From positions 1,612,001 to 1,676,000 of the forward strand of contig NZ_AP023362.1 of assembly GCF_018326285.1 (NCBI RefSeq): a DNA stretch of 64,000 bases, read 5' to 3'. Below are positions 9,388 through 16,921 of this stretch, piece after piece. How positions within the stretch are numbered: position 1 is the stretch's first letter; each line of letters begins with the position of its first letter. Below the pieces are notes generated by a model that saw nothing but the letters and a program-made list of their open reading frames with translations, searched no databases and had not been told where the DNA came from. Position numbers and translations under genes: made by a program. This DNA comes from Mycolicibacterium sp. TY81 (GTDB lineage: Bacteria; Actinomycetota; Actinomycetes; Mycobacteriales; Mycobacteriaceae).

Positions 9388-10878
9388 GTGACCGGCGGGG
9401 CTCTGCTGGTCGCCGGCACCACATCGGACGCCGGTAAGTCGATGGTGGTGGCCGGCCTGTGCCGGCTGCTGACCCGCAAGGGCGTGCGGGTCGCGCCGTT
9501 CAAGGCCCAGAACATGTCCAACAACTCGGCCGTCACGGTCGAGGGCGGCGAGATCGGGCGCGCCCAGGCGATGCAGGCCCGGGCGGCCGGGCTGGCGCCG
9601 AGCGTGCGGTTCAACCCGGTCCTGCTCAAGCCGGGCGGGGACCGGACGTCACAACTCGTGGTGCGCGGCGTCGTCGCCGGCACGGTGGCGGCGGGGGACT
9701 ACTTCACCCGCCGGACGCAGCTGGCCGGCGTCGTGGCCGACGAATTGGCCGCGCTGCGAAGCGAATTCGATGTGGTGATCTGCGAAGGCGCGGGCTCGCC
9801 CGCCGAGATCAACCTGCGCGCCACCGACGTGGCCAACATGGGCCTGGCCCGCGCCGCGAACCTGCCGGTGGTCGTCGTCGGCGACATCGACCGCGGCGGG
9901 CTGCTGGCGCACCTGTACGGCACGGTGGCGGTACTCGAACCCGCGGACCAGAAACTGATCGCGGGATTCCTCGTCAACAAGTTCCGGGGCGACCCGGCGC
10001 TGCTGGAACCCGGCCTGCGGCAACTGGAGTCGCTCACCGGCCGCCCGACCTACGGCGTGATCCCGTATTGCGACAATCTGTGGCTCGACGCCGAGGACTC
10101 GCTGTCGGTCACGCCACGCGGGCGGCTGGGCCGGCCGACGGCGCCGCGGGGGCGGGATGTCCTGACCGTGGCCGCCGTGCGTCTGCCCCGCATCTCGAAC
10201 TCCACCGACGTCGAGGCCCTTGCCTGCGAGCCGGGGGTGCACGTCCGCTGGGTCGACACCGCGGCCGAACTGGCCGGCGCCGATGTGGTGGTGCTGCCCG
10301 GGAGCAAGGCGACGGTCTCCGACCTGAACTGGTTGCGCGACCGTGGACTCGCCGAAGCCGTTGTCGCGCATGCCCGGTCGGGGCATGCGGTGCTCGGCGT
10401 CTGCGGCGGGTTCCAGATGCTGTGCACGACGATCCACGACACCGTCGAGTCCGGCGCGGGCCGGGTGCCCGGACTGGGTCTGCTGGATGCCGACATCGAG
10501 TTCGACGCCGACAAGACCCTGAAACACTGGGACACCCCGTTGTACGGCTACGAGATTCACCACGGCCGGGTCGCGCGGTGCGCCGAGCCGGACTGGCTGG
10601 GGGTCGGCATCCGGCGGGGTCAGGTGTACGGCACCCACTGGCACGGGCTGCTCGACAACGACGCCGTGCGGCGGGCCTGGCTCACCGAGGTCGCCACGGG
10701 CTGTGGCAAGGACGGGTTCGTCGTGGCCGACGACGTGAACGTCGCTGCGTTGCGCGACGCGCAACTCGACGTGATGGCCGATCTGCTTGCCGCACATGTG
10801 GATGTCGACGCGGTGCTGAAGCTCGTCGAGTCCGGTGCGCCGGCGCGGCCGGTGATCACCGGCAGCCTGCTCGCGTGA
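9388..10878 (+). CDS. cobQ: Cobyric acid synthase (glutamine-dependent)
   Basis: Amidates four carboxylates of adenosylcobyrinic acid a,c-diamide in cobalamin synthesis. The N-terminal DTBS-like ATPase has [18 protein letters not shown], a [12 protein letters not shown] segment and [10 protein letters not shown]. The C-terminal glutamine amidotransferase domain has the nucleophile in GVCGGFQML and a downstream His in THWHG. The length (496) is typical. GTG 9388 starts one base after the map stop. The gene lies far from the cobO-cobB-cysG group at 27658-30908. Its TGA directly abuts the stop of the convergent permease gene, leaving no space for a separate terminator. Confidence 0.95.
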   Translation: MTGGALLVAGTTSDAGKSMVVAGLCRLLTRKGVRVAPFKAQNMSNNSAVTVEGGEIGRAQAMQARAAGLAPSVRFNPVLLKPGGDRTSQLVVRGVVAGTVAAGDYFTRRTQLAGVVADELAALRSEFDVVICEGAGSPAEINLRATDVANMGLARAANLPVVVVGDIDRGGLLAHLYGTVAVLEPADQKLIAGFLVNKFRGDPALLEPGLRQLESLTGRPTYGVIPYCDNLWLDAEDSLSVTPRGRLGRPTAPRGRDVLTVAAVRLPRISNSTDVEALACEPGVHVRWVDTAAELAGADVVVLPGSKATVSDLNWLRDRGLAEAVVAHARSGHAVLGVCGGFQMLCTTIHDTVESGAGRVPGLGLLDADIEFDADKTLKHWDTPLYGYEIHHGRVARCAEPDWLGVGIRRGQVYGTHWHGLLDNDAVRRAWLTEVATGCGKDGFVVADDVNVAALRDAQLDVMADLLAAHVDVDAVLKLVESGAPARPVITGSLLA

Positions 10879-12477
10879 TCAGCTCGGCTCGCCCACGGGC
10901 TCGGCCGGTGCTGTCGGCGCCGTCGGTTCTATGGGCTCCTCGACCTGCTTGATGGGGCCGGTGAACCAGTTCTTCACCGACACGTGCCAGTAGATGTAGA
11001 GCAAGACCAGGACGCCACCGACCAGCAACGGCGTGTAGTTCACGAACTTCCACTCGAAACTCGGGTCCCACGGCACGCCGCCGAGGGATGTCGGGAACAT
11101 CGCGATGATCGAGGTGATCGTGATCTCGGCCAGCGCCACCGGCGCCATCCAGCGATGGTGGCCGCGCAGATTCCAACTGCCCGTTTGGAATTCATCGCCG
11201 GCACGCCAGCGGTAGTAGATCGGCACCGCGAAGCACAGGTAGACCCCGACGACCCCGATGGAGACGACGGCGTAGAACGCCACCGGAGTGGGCGTGCCGT
11301 TGATGTCGACCTTGACCAGGGCCGGCAGGGTGAGTGCGGCGGCCACGACCGCGGTGATCGTGACGCTGTGTGTCGGCACCCGGTGCTTGTTGACCTCCGA
11401 CCACCACCGATGGCCGGGTACCGCGCGGTCCCGGCTGAACGCGAACAGCATCCGGGATGCGCTGGTCTGGCAGGCGACGGCGCAGAAGAACTGGCCGGCT
11501 GTCGAGATGAACAGCACTGCCGTCGCCCAGTTCGAACTCATGGCCTGGTTGAAGATGGCGGCCACCGCGCCGCCGCCCTTGGATACCGCGTCGGAATCCT
11601 GGACGGCAAACAGGAAGGCCAGCAAGAGGATCCAGCCGCCGACGGCCGAGTAGAAGATGGACCGCCAGATGCCCTTGGCGGCCGCACCCGCCGCGCTCTT
11701 GGTTTCCTCCGACAGGTGTGCCGACGCGTCGTAGCCGGTGATCGTGTACTGCGTGAGGATCACCGAGATCGGCAGCACCGCCAACAGCCAACCGGCGCCC
11801 GAGGTGGCGCCGCCGAACATGCCGCTGTTGTTGATCGTCTTGGCGAAGACGTCCGAGAAACTCGCGTGGTGAGTCGGTACGAAGATCAGGATGCCGATGA
11901 CCGCGGCCGCGCCGAAGACGTGCCACCATACGGAGACGTTGTTGATGATCGCCAGCAGATGGCTGGAGAAGATGTTGATCAGCGCCGAGATGCCCAGGAT
12001 CGCAACGAAGATGACGAAGGTCCGGGTGAGGCTGTATCCCGCCAGCCAATCGGCGCTGAGAGTGCCCAAGGTGAGGTCGATGAACGTCGCGCAGCCGTAG
12101 GCCACGGACGCGAGGATGGCCACCAGTCCGATGAGGTTGAGCCAGCCGGCGTAGAAGCCGGCTTTCGCGCCGCCGAGTTTTGCTGCCCACCAATAGATTC
12201 CGCCGGAGGTCGGGAAGGCCGACACCAGTTCGGACATACAGAGGCCGATGACGAGGATGAATGCCGCGACGATCGGCCAGCCCCAGGCGATCGCGGCCGG
12301 TCCGCCGTTGTTCCAGCCCAGCCCGAACGAGGTGAAGCACCCCGAGAGGATGGAGATGATCGAGAACGAGATGGCGAAATTGCTGAACCCGGACCAGGAG
12401 CGCTGCAGTTCCTGGCTGTATCCGAGCTTGGCCAGTAGCAGCTCGTCTTCGGTAAGTGCTTCGTGTCCTTCTGGCAC
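10879..12477 (-). CDS. APC-superfamily amino acid permease
   Basis: A 532-residue polytopic transporter of the amino acid/polyamine/GABA permease type. The N-terminus ELQRSWSGFSNFAISFSIISILSG is the classic APC first helix, followed by WGWPIVAAFILVIGLCMSELVSAFPTSGGIYWWAAKLGG; about 12 membrane segments can be traced. The substrate is undetermined. GTG 12477 is fixed by an excellent ribosome site (TAAGGAGG at 12483-12490, 5-base spacing); the frame extends further upstream but without a start context. The C-terminus is a Pro/Thr/Ala/Glu-rich cytoplasmic tail. It is the last gene of the minus-strand set beginning with the response regulator, 104 bases after the TAXI gene. Confidence 0.88.
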   Translation of the reverse strand: MPEGHEALTEDELLLAKLGYSQELQRSWSGFSNFAISFSIISILSGCFTSFGLGWNNGGPAAIAWGWPIVAAFILVIGLCMSELVSAFPTSGGIYWWAAKLGGAKAGFYAGWLNLIGLVAILASVAYGCATFIDLTLGTLSADWLAGYSLTRTFVIFVAILGISALINIFSSHLLAIINNVSVWWHVFGAAAVIGILIFVPTHHASFSDVFAKTINNSGMFGGATSGAGWLLAVLPISVILTQYTITGYDASAHLSEETKSAAGAAAKGIWRSIFYSAVGGWILLLAFLFAVQDSDAVSKGGGAVAAIFNQAMSSNWATAVLFISTAGQFFCAVACQTSASRMLFAFSRDRAVPGHRWWSEVNKHRVPTHSVTITAVVAAALTLPALVKVDINGTPTPVAFYAVVSIGVVGVYLCFAVPIYYRWRAGDEFQTGSWNLRGHHRWMAPVALAEITITSIIAMFPTSLGGVPWDPSFEWKFVNYTPLLVGGVLVLLYIYWHVSVKNWFTGPIKQVEEPIEPTAPTAPAEPVGEPS

Positions 12478-12482
12478 TGTGG

Positions 12483-12490
12483 CCTCCTTA
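12483..12490 (-). promoter_or_regulatory. Strong ribosome binding site of the permease gene
   Basis: TAAGGAGG on the minus strand, five bases before GTG 12477. It sets the start of the permease and argues against the longer open frame. Confidence 0.75.
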
Positions 12491-12581
12491 GGCGCCCCCG
12501 GATGTTGAAGAACAATAGGGTCAGTCCGGGTTTCGCGCTGGCCAACGGGTCCTGGCGTTACGGCGATGTTTCGGCCCGCGC

Positions 12582-13511
12582 TCAGCCGTGCAGGATGCGG
12601 TATTCCTCGATGGCGCCGGGGTGCAACGGGATTCGGCCGGTCTGGATCATCGACGGCGGCTGCAGGTACTGCAACCCGCGGACTTCCGGCGGCATGAGCT
12701 GCGTCGCGTCGTTCGCCAAGACATCGACCGCGGCCGCCGCCAGCGCGTTCGGCAGGCCGGGCCGGCACAGCAGCAGATCGGGGGAGCCGATGGTGTACAC
12801 GCTGGACGGCACATAGGCGCCGATCGGCGCCCGCAGGAGCAGGTAGGGGTAGGACGCCAGTTCCGTCATCGGTGCGACCCACGGCGTCAGGTCCAGGATG
12901 CGCAGCGGCAGCGTCTTGTCGAGCTCGGCGATGGCGGGTGTGGGGATGCCGCCGGACCAGACCAGCGCGTCGATGGTGTGGTTGCCGAGGGCGGCCACCG
13001 CATCGTTCAGGCGCAGGTCGGTCCGCCGGACCCGGTCGGCCAGGTTCGCCGCGCGAAACAGCACCGTGGTGATGGCCGCGACGCCGGAGCCGGACGGTCC
13101 GGTGGAAACCGTCAGTCCGGCAAGGTCATTCACCTGCCGGATGGCGGAGTGGTCGGGGACGACCAGCTGCAGATAGTTCTCGTAGACTCGCGCGACCGCA
13201 GGCGGGACATCGGTGGCCGGCCGGGCTCGCAACTGCTGCTCGACCACGTCGGCCTGCGCGAGTGCCATGTCCGCCTGGCCCGACCGCAGGAGCTCGAGAT
13301 TGTCGACGCTGCCGGCGGTGGGCATCACGGTGACCGTGATGCCGGGATACCGAACCCGTAGGCGCTGGGCGAAGATCTCGCCCACCGCGAGGTACAGGCC
13401 GCCGCGATCTCCGGCGGCCAGCCGGATGGTGCCCTGGGTGTTGTTCGGCAGGCAGGCCGCGGCGACCGCCGCGGCAGAGGAGGCGAGGAACGCGCGCCTG
13501 GTCAGGGTCAT
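12582..13511 (-). CDS. TAXI-family solute-binding lipoprotein
   Basis: A 309-residue exported binding protein of the TRAP-associated extracytoplasmic immunogenic (TAXI) family. The signal has a twin-arginine-like TRRAFLAS and a lipobox ending at Cys20 (AVAAAC). Family features include the N-terminal LAAGDRGGLYLAVGEIFAQRL, TAGSVDNLELLRSGQADMALAQADV, and the middle motif GLTVSTGPSGSGV. No TRAP membrane subunits lie nearby. Instead, the gene overlaps the sensor kinase stop by four bases (ATGA), so it is probably translated with the kinase and could present a ligand to it. The ligand is unknown. Confidence 0.88.
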   Translation of the reverse strand: MTLTRRAFLASSAAAVAAACLPNNTQGTIRLAAGDRGGLYLAVGEIFAQRLRVRYPGITVTVMPTAGSVDNLELLRSGQADMALAQADVVEQQLRARPATDVPPAVARVYENYLQLVVPDHSAIRQVNDLAGLTVSTGPSGSGVAAITTVLFRAANLADRVRRTDLRLNDAVAALGNHTIDALVWSGGIPTPAIAELDKTLPLRILDLTPWVAPMTELASYPYLLLRAPIGAYVPSSVYTIGSPDLLLCRPGLPNALAAAAVDVLANDATQLMPPEVRGLQYLQPPSMIQTGRIPLHPGAIEEYRILHG

Positions 13512-14881
13512 GATTTGCTCGCCGGCAGGTGGTAGCGGACCGCGAGGCCGCCGTCGGGGGACCGCTCGACCGACGCCAATCCGCCGTGTGCGGCGGCGAT
13601 TTCGGTGGCGATGGCCAGGCCGAGGCCGGTGCCCTGGCTGTCGTCGTGCCCGCGCCAGAACCGGGTGGCCGCCTGCGCGACGGTGCCGGCGGGTAGGCCG
13701 GGGCCGTTGTCGCTGACGGTGAGATCGATGCCGGCGTCGGTGGGCACCGTCGACACGGTGACGGTGGTGCCCGTGCCGGAGTAGCGCAAGGCGTTGTCCA
13801 GTGCGATGTCCAAGAGTTGCTCGACATCGTGGCGCGGCATCTGGACGGCGAGGTGGGGGTGGGCGGTCTCGAAGCGCAGCCGCTGGTCATCGGCGTCTGC
13901 GGTGGTCTGCCAGAAGTCCAGCCGCTGCTCGACGACGCTGTCCAGATCTGTCGAATCATGCACTGCCGCAACCAGACCGGAACGGTGGCTGTGGCTGGCC
14001 TCCTCGGCGCGCGCCAGGCGGAGCAACTGGGCCAGCAGGTTCTCCAACCGGTCCAGCTCCGCCGACATCGAGTCGTAGGTCGGGCGCCCCGATGCGGCGA
14101 CGTGGTCTTCGAGGGTGTCGGCGCGCAGCCGCACGGCGGCCAGTGGGTTGCGCAACTGGTGGGAGGCGTCGGCGATCAGCCGGCGTTGATGATCGAGCGA
14201 GGCGTGCACCGCCTGCGCCATGGCGTTGAACGCCGACGTGAAGCGCCGCAGCTCAGGCGGTCCCGACACGTGAGCCGGCTGGCCGGCGATGCCGCCGGCC
14301 ATGTCCTCGACGGCCCGCTCCAGCCCGACCAGCGGCCGCAGCACCCACCGGGTCACGCTCTGCGCGGTGACGGCCGCAACCCCGAGCAACACGATGCAGC
14401 CCGCCGCGATCCACAACCAGTCCACGGTGATGTCGTGTGCGGCGGTGGCCGGGTCGACGCCCAGGACCACCGCTCCGACCAGCTCGCCGTTGCGCCGAAT
14501 TCCCTTGGCCTGCAGCATCGGTCGCCGGTCCCACGGCATGATCCGGCTCCGCGGTGCGGCGGGAGCGTCGGACAGCGCGCGCTCGGCGGCCGTCGTCACC
14601 CCGGGATCGGTGACCGACAACCCGGCGGCGGCGAGCGTCCGGCCGTCCGCGTCGACGATCAGCACGCCTTCGCCGTACACCCGGTGGTAACGCTCGACCA
14701 GTTCGGTGTCGAGTGCGCCCGCGCTGGCAGCGACGTCGGCCAGCGTCGTCAGTTGCCGCTCGCGTTCGGTGTGCAGCACGTTGGTGCGGTGGTCGGCCAG
14801 GCTCAGGGCAAGCGGGATCGCCAACGCCGCCGTCGCGATGAGCAGCAGCGTCATCAGCAGCGCACGAACCCGCAGACCCAC
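13508..14881 (-). CDS. Sensor histidine kinase
   Basis: A 457-residue membrane kinase paired with the response regulator. The order is: helix TM1 (RALLMTLLLIATAALAIPLAL), an extracytoplasmic sensor region of about 130 residues, TM2 (IAAGCIVLLGVAAVTAQSV), HAMP, HisKA with the phospho-acceptor His in LIADASHQLRNPL (around residue 240), then HATPase_c with N box (ALDNALRYSG), G1 (VSDNGPGLPAG) and G2 (GTGLGLAIATEIAAAHGG). The start is uncertain. GTG 14881 begins two bases after the regulator stop and was preferred; GTG 14911 inside the regulator gene would add ten residues. Confidence 0.92.
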   Translation of the reverse strand: MGLRVRALLMTLLLIATAALAIPLALSLADHRTNVLHTERERQLTTLADVAASAGALDTELVERYHRVYGEGVLIVDADGRTLAAAGLSVTDPGVTTAAERALSDAPAAPRSRIMPWDRRPMLQAKGIRRNGELVGAVVLGVDPATAAHDITVDWLWIAAGCIVLLGVAAVTAQSVTRWVLRPLVGLERAVEDMAGGIAGQPAHVSGPPELRRFTSAFNAMAQAVHASLDHQRRLIADASHQLRNPLAAVRLRADTLEDHVAASGRPTYDSMSAELDRLENLLAQLLRLARAEEASHSHRSGLVAAVHDSTDLDSVVEQRLDFWQTTADADDQRLRFETAHPHLAVQMPRHDVEQLLDIALDNALRYSGTGTTVTVSTVPTDAGIDLTVSDNGPGLPAGTVAQAATRFWRGHDDSQGTGLGLAIATEIAAAHGGLASVERSPDGGLAVRYHLPASKS

Positions 14882-14882
14882 G

Positions 14883-15542
14883 TCAGTGATCCAACCGGTA
14901 ACCGAAGCCACGCACGGTGTGCAGCGGTATTCCGGCCAGCTTGGACCGAATCTGGCCCACGAAGAAATCCAGGGACCGGGAGCGGCCCACCACCGCGGTG
15001 CCCCAGCACTCGAGCATCACCTCTTCACGGCTGACCGCCTCACCCTGACGGGCAGCCAGCGTGGCCAGAATCTGGTACTCGGTCTTGGTCAGCGCCTGTG
15101 TCTGGCCGGCCACGGTCACCTCGTGCCGGTCGCGATCGATGGTCACCGGCCCGGCCACCACGGGCGGGCGCGCGACGGGACCGGTGCTGCGCTGCACTCG
15201 CCGCATGACGGCCTCGATCCGGGCCAGCAGCACCGCCTTTCGGACGGGCTTGACCAGGTAGTCGTCGGCCCCGGCGCGCAGCCCCAGCACCACGGCGCCG
15301 TCGCTGTCGCGTGCCGTCATGATGATGACCGGCGCGGTCGATGCCCGGCGCAGTGTGCGAAGGACGTCCAGCCCGTCCATGTCGGGCAGGCCCAGATCCA
15401 GTAACACCAGGTCGCAGCCCTTGACGCGATTGAGCGCGTCGTCGCCGCGGGTGGTGTGGGTGACGGTGAGCCCCGTCTGTTCCAGCAGCTCGACCAGCGC
15501 AGCGGCGACCCCCTGATCGTCCTCGACGAGCAGCACGCGCAT
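14883..15542 (-). CDS. OmpR-family response regulator
   Basis: A 219-residue regulator. The receiver domain has the acidic pair EDD (7-9), phospho-acceptor Asp49 (LLDLGLPDMDG), Thr in MTARD and Lys in LVKPVRK. The C-terminal winged helix ends VGQIRSKLAGIPLHTVRGFGYRL, typical of OmpR/PhoB DNA-binding domains. ATG 15542 gives the canonical MRVLLVEDD start. It leads a minus-strand set (regulator, kinase, TAXI lipoprotein, permease). A 153-base region divides it from the divergent small genes starting at 15696, so the regulator may act on both sides. Confidence 0.93.
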   Translation of the reverse strand: MRVLLVEDDQGVAAALVELLEQTGLTVTHTTRGDDALNRVKGCDLVLLDLGLPDMDGLDVLRTLRRASTAPVIIMTARDSDGAVVLGLRAGADDYLVKPVRKAVLLARIEAVMRRVQRSTGPVARPPVVAGPVTIDRDRHEVTVAGQTQALTKTEYQILATLAARQGEAVSREEVMLECWGTAVVGRSRSLDFFVGQIRSKLAGIPLHTVRGFGYRLDH

Positions 15543-15695
15543 GGGCCGATGGTAGGGCGCGGGCTCGGTGAACCCGCTGATTTCGCAGTGAATCTGAGGA
15601 TCGTGCAAGGAAAGGCCCGGCGCGCGCCGCGGAGTATTCCGGTGGACCCGGTGCGCGGAAACCATGTGCTCACCAACAGACCTGAGGAGGTCACG

Positions 15696-15878
15696 ATGTA
15701 CCCGAACACCTATTTCGCCCAGGCGACGGTCGCCGTCGTGGCCGGCGTACTCGTTGCTTTCGGTTCCCTCGGGTCGGGGTGGAGCCCAACTGAATTCACG
15801 TTCGCCGTGGCACTGGCCGGCCATTCCTGCGATGTCGTCGTCATGACGGACACGCTGTACTCGCGGCCGACGGCCTGA
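15696..15878 (+). CDS. Small hypothetical protein (60 aa), one hydrophobic segment
   Basis: ATG 15696 is preceded by GAGGAGGT (15684-15691, four-base spacing), the best ribosome site in this neighbourhood, which is the main reason to call it a gene. The product (MYPNTYFAQATVAVVAGVLV...) has a hydrophobic N-terminal segment at about 8-23, a second mildly hydrophobic stretch ending AGHSCDVVVM, and a single Cys. No family recognised. It is followed 23 bases later by the Gly/Cys-tailed protein gene, and both are divergent from the response regulator gene. Confidence 0.55.
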   Translation: MYPNTYFAQATVAVVAGVLVAFGSLGSGWSPTEFTFAVALAGHSCDVVVMTDTLYSRPTA

Positions 15879-15901
15879 GCGGCAAGAGAGCGGACGAAAC
15901 C

Positions 15902-16243
15902 ATGAACGTTGTCAGCGTCGTAGCCGAAATCGGAATGGCGGACACCGCCGACAGTGATTCTTCGTGGGTGCCGATGATCGTGTCCCTTTTGGTCGTCGGG
16001 TCCATCCTCGGAATGCACATCTTCGCGGCCTGGCGCTCGCGCCGCCGTCGTGCAGCGCGCCGCCGTGGTGCGGGCCGCCGTGGTGCTGCGGCCTATGGCG
16101 TGGGCGCGGGTTCCGACGGCGGGTGGGGCGCCGGATTCTCGGACAGCGGTGGCTCGAGCGGCTGCGGCGGGGGCGGCGGCTGCGGTGGTGGAGGTTGCGG
16201 GGGCGGCGGTGGCTGCGGAGGCGGCGGTGGTGGCGGCTGCTGA
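15902..16243 (+). CDS. Small membrane protein with C-terminal Gly/Cys tail
   Basis: A 113-residue protein: an acidic N-terminus, one membrane helix (about residues 22-44, WVPMIVSLLVVGSILGMHIF), a strongly basic stretch ([17 protein letters not shown]), a Gly/Ala/Ser spacer, then a tail of glycine runs broken by five cysteines spaced by 5, 4, 5 and 7 Gly, ending with Cys as the last residue. The positive-inside rule suggests a cytoplasmic tail. All four Gly codons are mixed, so the tail is not a simple DNA repeat. Gly/Cys tails of this kind are known on proteins with the TIGR04222 domain, but I do not see that domain here. Function unknown; metal binding or post-translational modification is possible. 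Confidence 0.65.
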   Translation: MNVVSVVAEIGMADTADSDSSWVPMIVSLLVVGSILGMHIFAAWRSRRRRAARRRGAGRRGAAAYGVGAGSDGGWGAGFSDSGGSSGCGGGGGCGGGGCGGGGGCGGGGGGGC

Positions 16244-16286
16244 ATATCGGTACCTGCGGTCCGGTTACGTTCGCTACGGTGGCGTC

Positions 16287-16823
16287 ATGCCAATCATCCC
16301 GACCGTCGACGGTTTCGGCGCCACCGTCGACGTGTCTGGCCCCGACGCCGCCACGACAGTCGTCATGCTCACGACCAAGCAGGCGACGGGCGCCCTGTGC
16401 GAGTTGCTCCACACCGCTTCGCTGCGCACCGTGGTGATCGAGGCCGACGACCGGCTGACCGTGAATTCGGTTGTCGGCATACTGGATACGCTCGGGGTGA
16501 AGTGGGCGTTGTTGTTCGCCGACCGTAGCGCGGGCGAGCTGGCCTGGCGGCTGGCGGCCACTCGGCTGGACCGGTTCACCGCCCTGGTGGCCGTCGACGG
16601 CAGCCATCCGCGTGCCGACGGGGAAGCGGGCGACGGGTGCCCGCCGGTGGAGATCAACACCACCGTCGTCGTAACCAGCGCCGATGCCCGGGCGCGGGCG
16701 CAGGCCGGACAACGCTTCATCTACGGCGAGTTCCGGCTGTCGGAGCTGATGGGCCGGCGCAGTGCCGAGGAGTTCACCGCCCAGGTGGCGAACGAGATCG
16801 TGCTGCGCAGCAGTACCTGGTGA
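16287..16823 (+). CDS. Short alpha/beta-fold protein, hydrolase-like
   Basis: A 178-residue protein with alternating hydrophobic strands (TTVVMLTTK, RTVVIEADD, WALLFADRS, FTALVAVDGSH, TTVVVTSAD) that suggests a truncated alpha/beta-hydrolase-like fold. A Ser in ADRSAGELAW sits where a nucleophile elbow would be, but the GxSxG motif is not kept, so catalysis is doubtful. ATG 16287 lies 43 bases after the Gly/Cys-tail gene on the same strand. The three small genes 15696-16823 look like one unit. Function unknown. Confidence 0.6.
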   Translation: MPIIPTVDGFGATVDVSGPDAATTVVMLTTKQATGALCELLHTASLRTVVIEADDRLTVNSVVGILDTLGVKWALLFADRSAGELAWRLAATRLDRFTALVAVDGSHPRADGEAGDGCPPVEINTTVVVTSADARARAQAGQRFIYGEFRLSELMGRRSAEEFTAQVANEIVLRSSTW

Positions 16824-16830
16824 CCGCCCA

Positions 16831-16891
16831 CTAGGGGCGAGCGAAGCGACGGGAACTGCCGCTAGGGGCGAGCGAAGCGACGGGAACTGCC
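16831..16891. repeat. Two-copy 30-bp direct repeat upstream of the helicase gene
   Basis: The same 30 bases (beginning CTAGGGGCGAGCGAAGCGAC) occur at 16831-16860 and 16862-16891, separated by one base, with 30/30 identity. The repeat fills most of the 98-base gap before the helicase start. Confidence 0.9.
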
Positions 16892-16921
16892 CCTGTCGGT
16901 CCCGGCCGTTATCGTGACGAC

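Noticed and set aside
16831..16891. Possible CRISPR array
   Set aside because: Only two copies, one base apart, with no spacers and no cas genes nearby.
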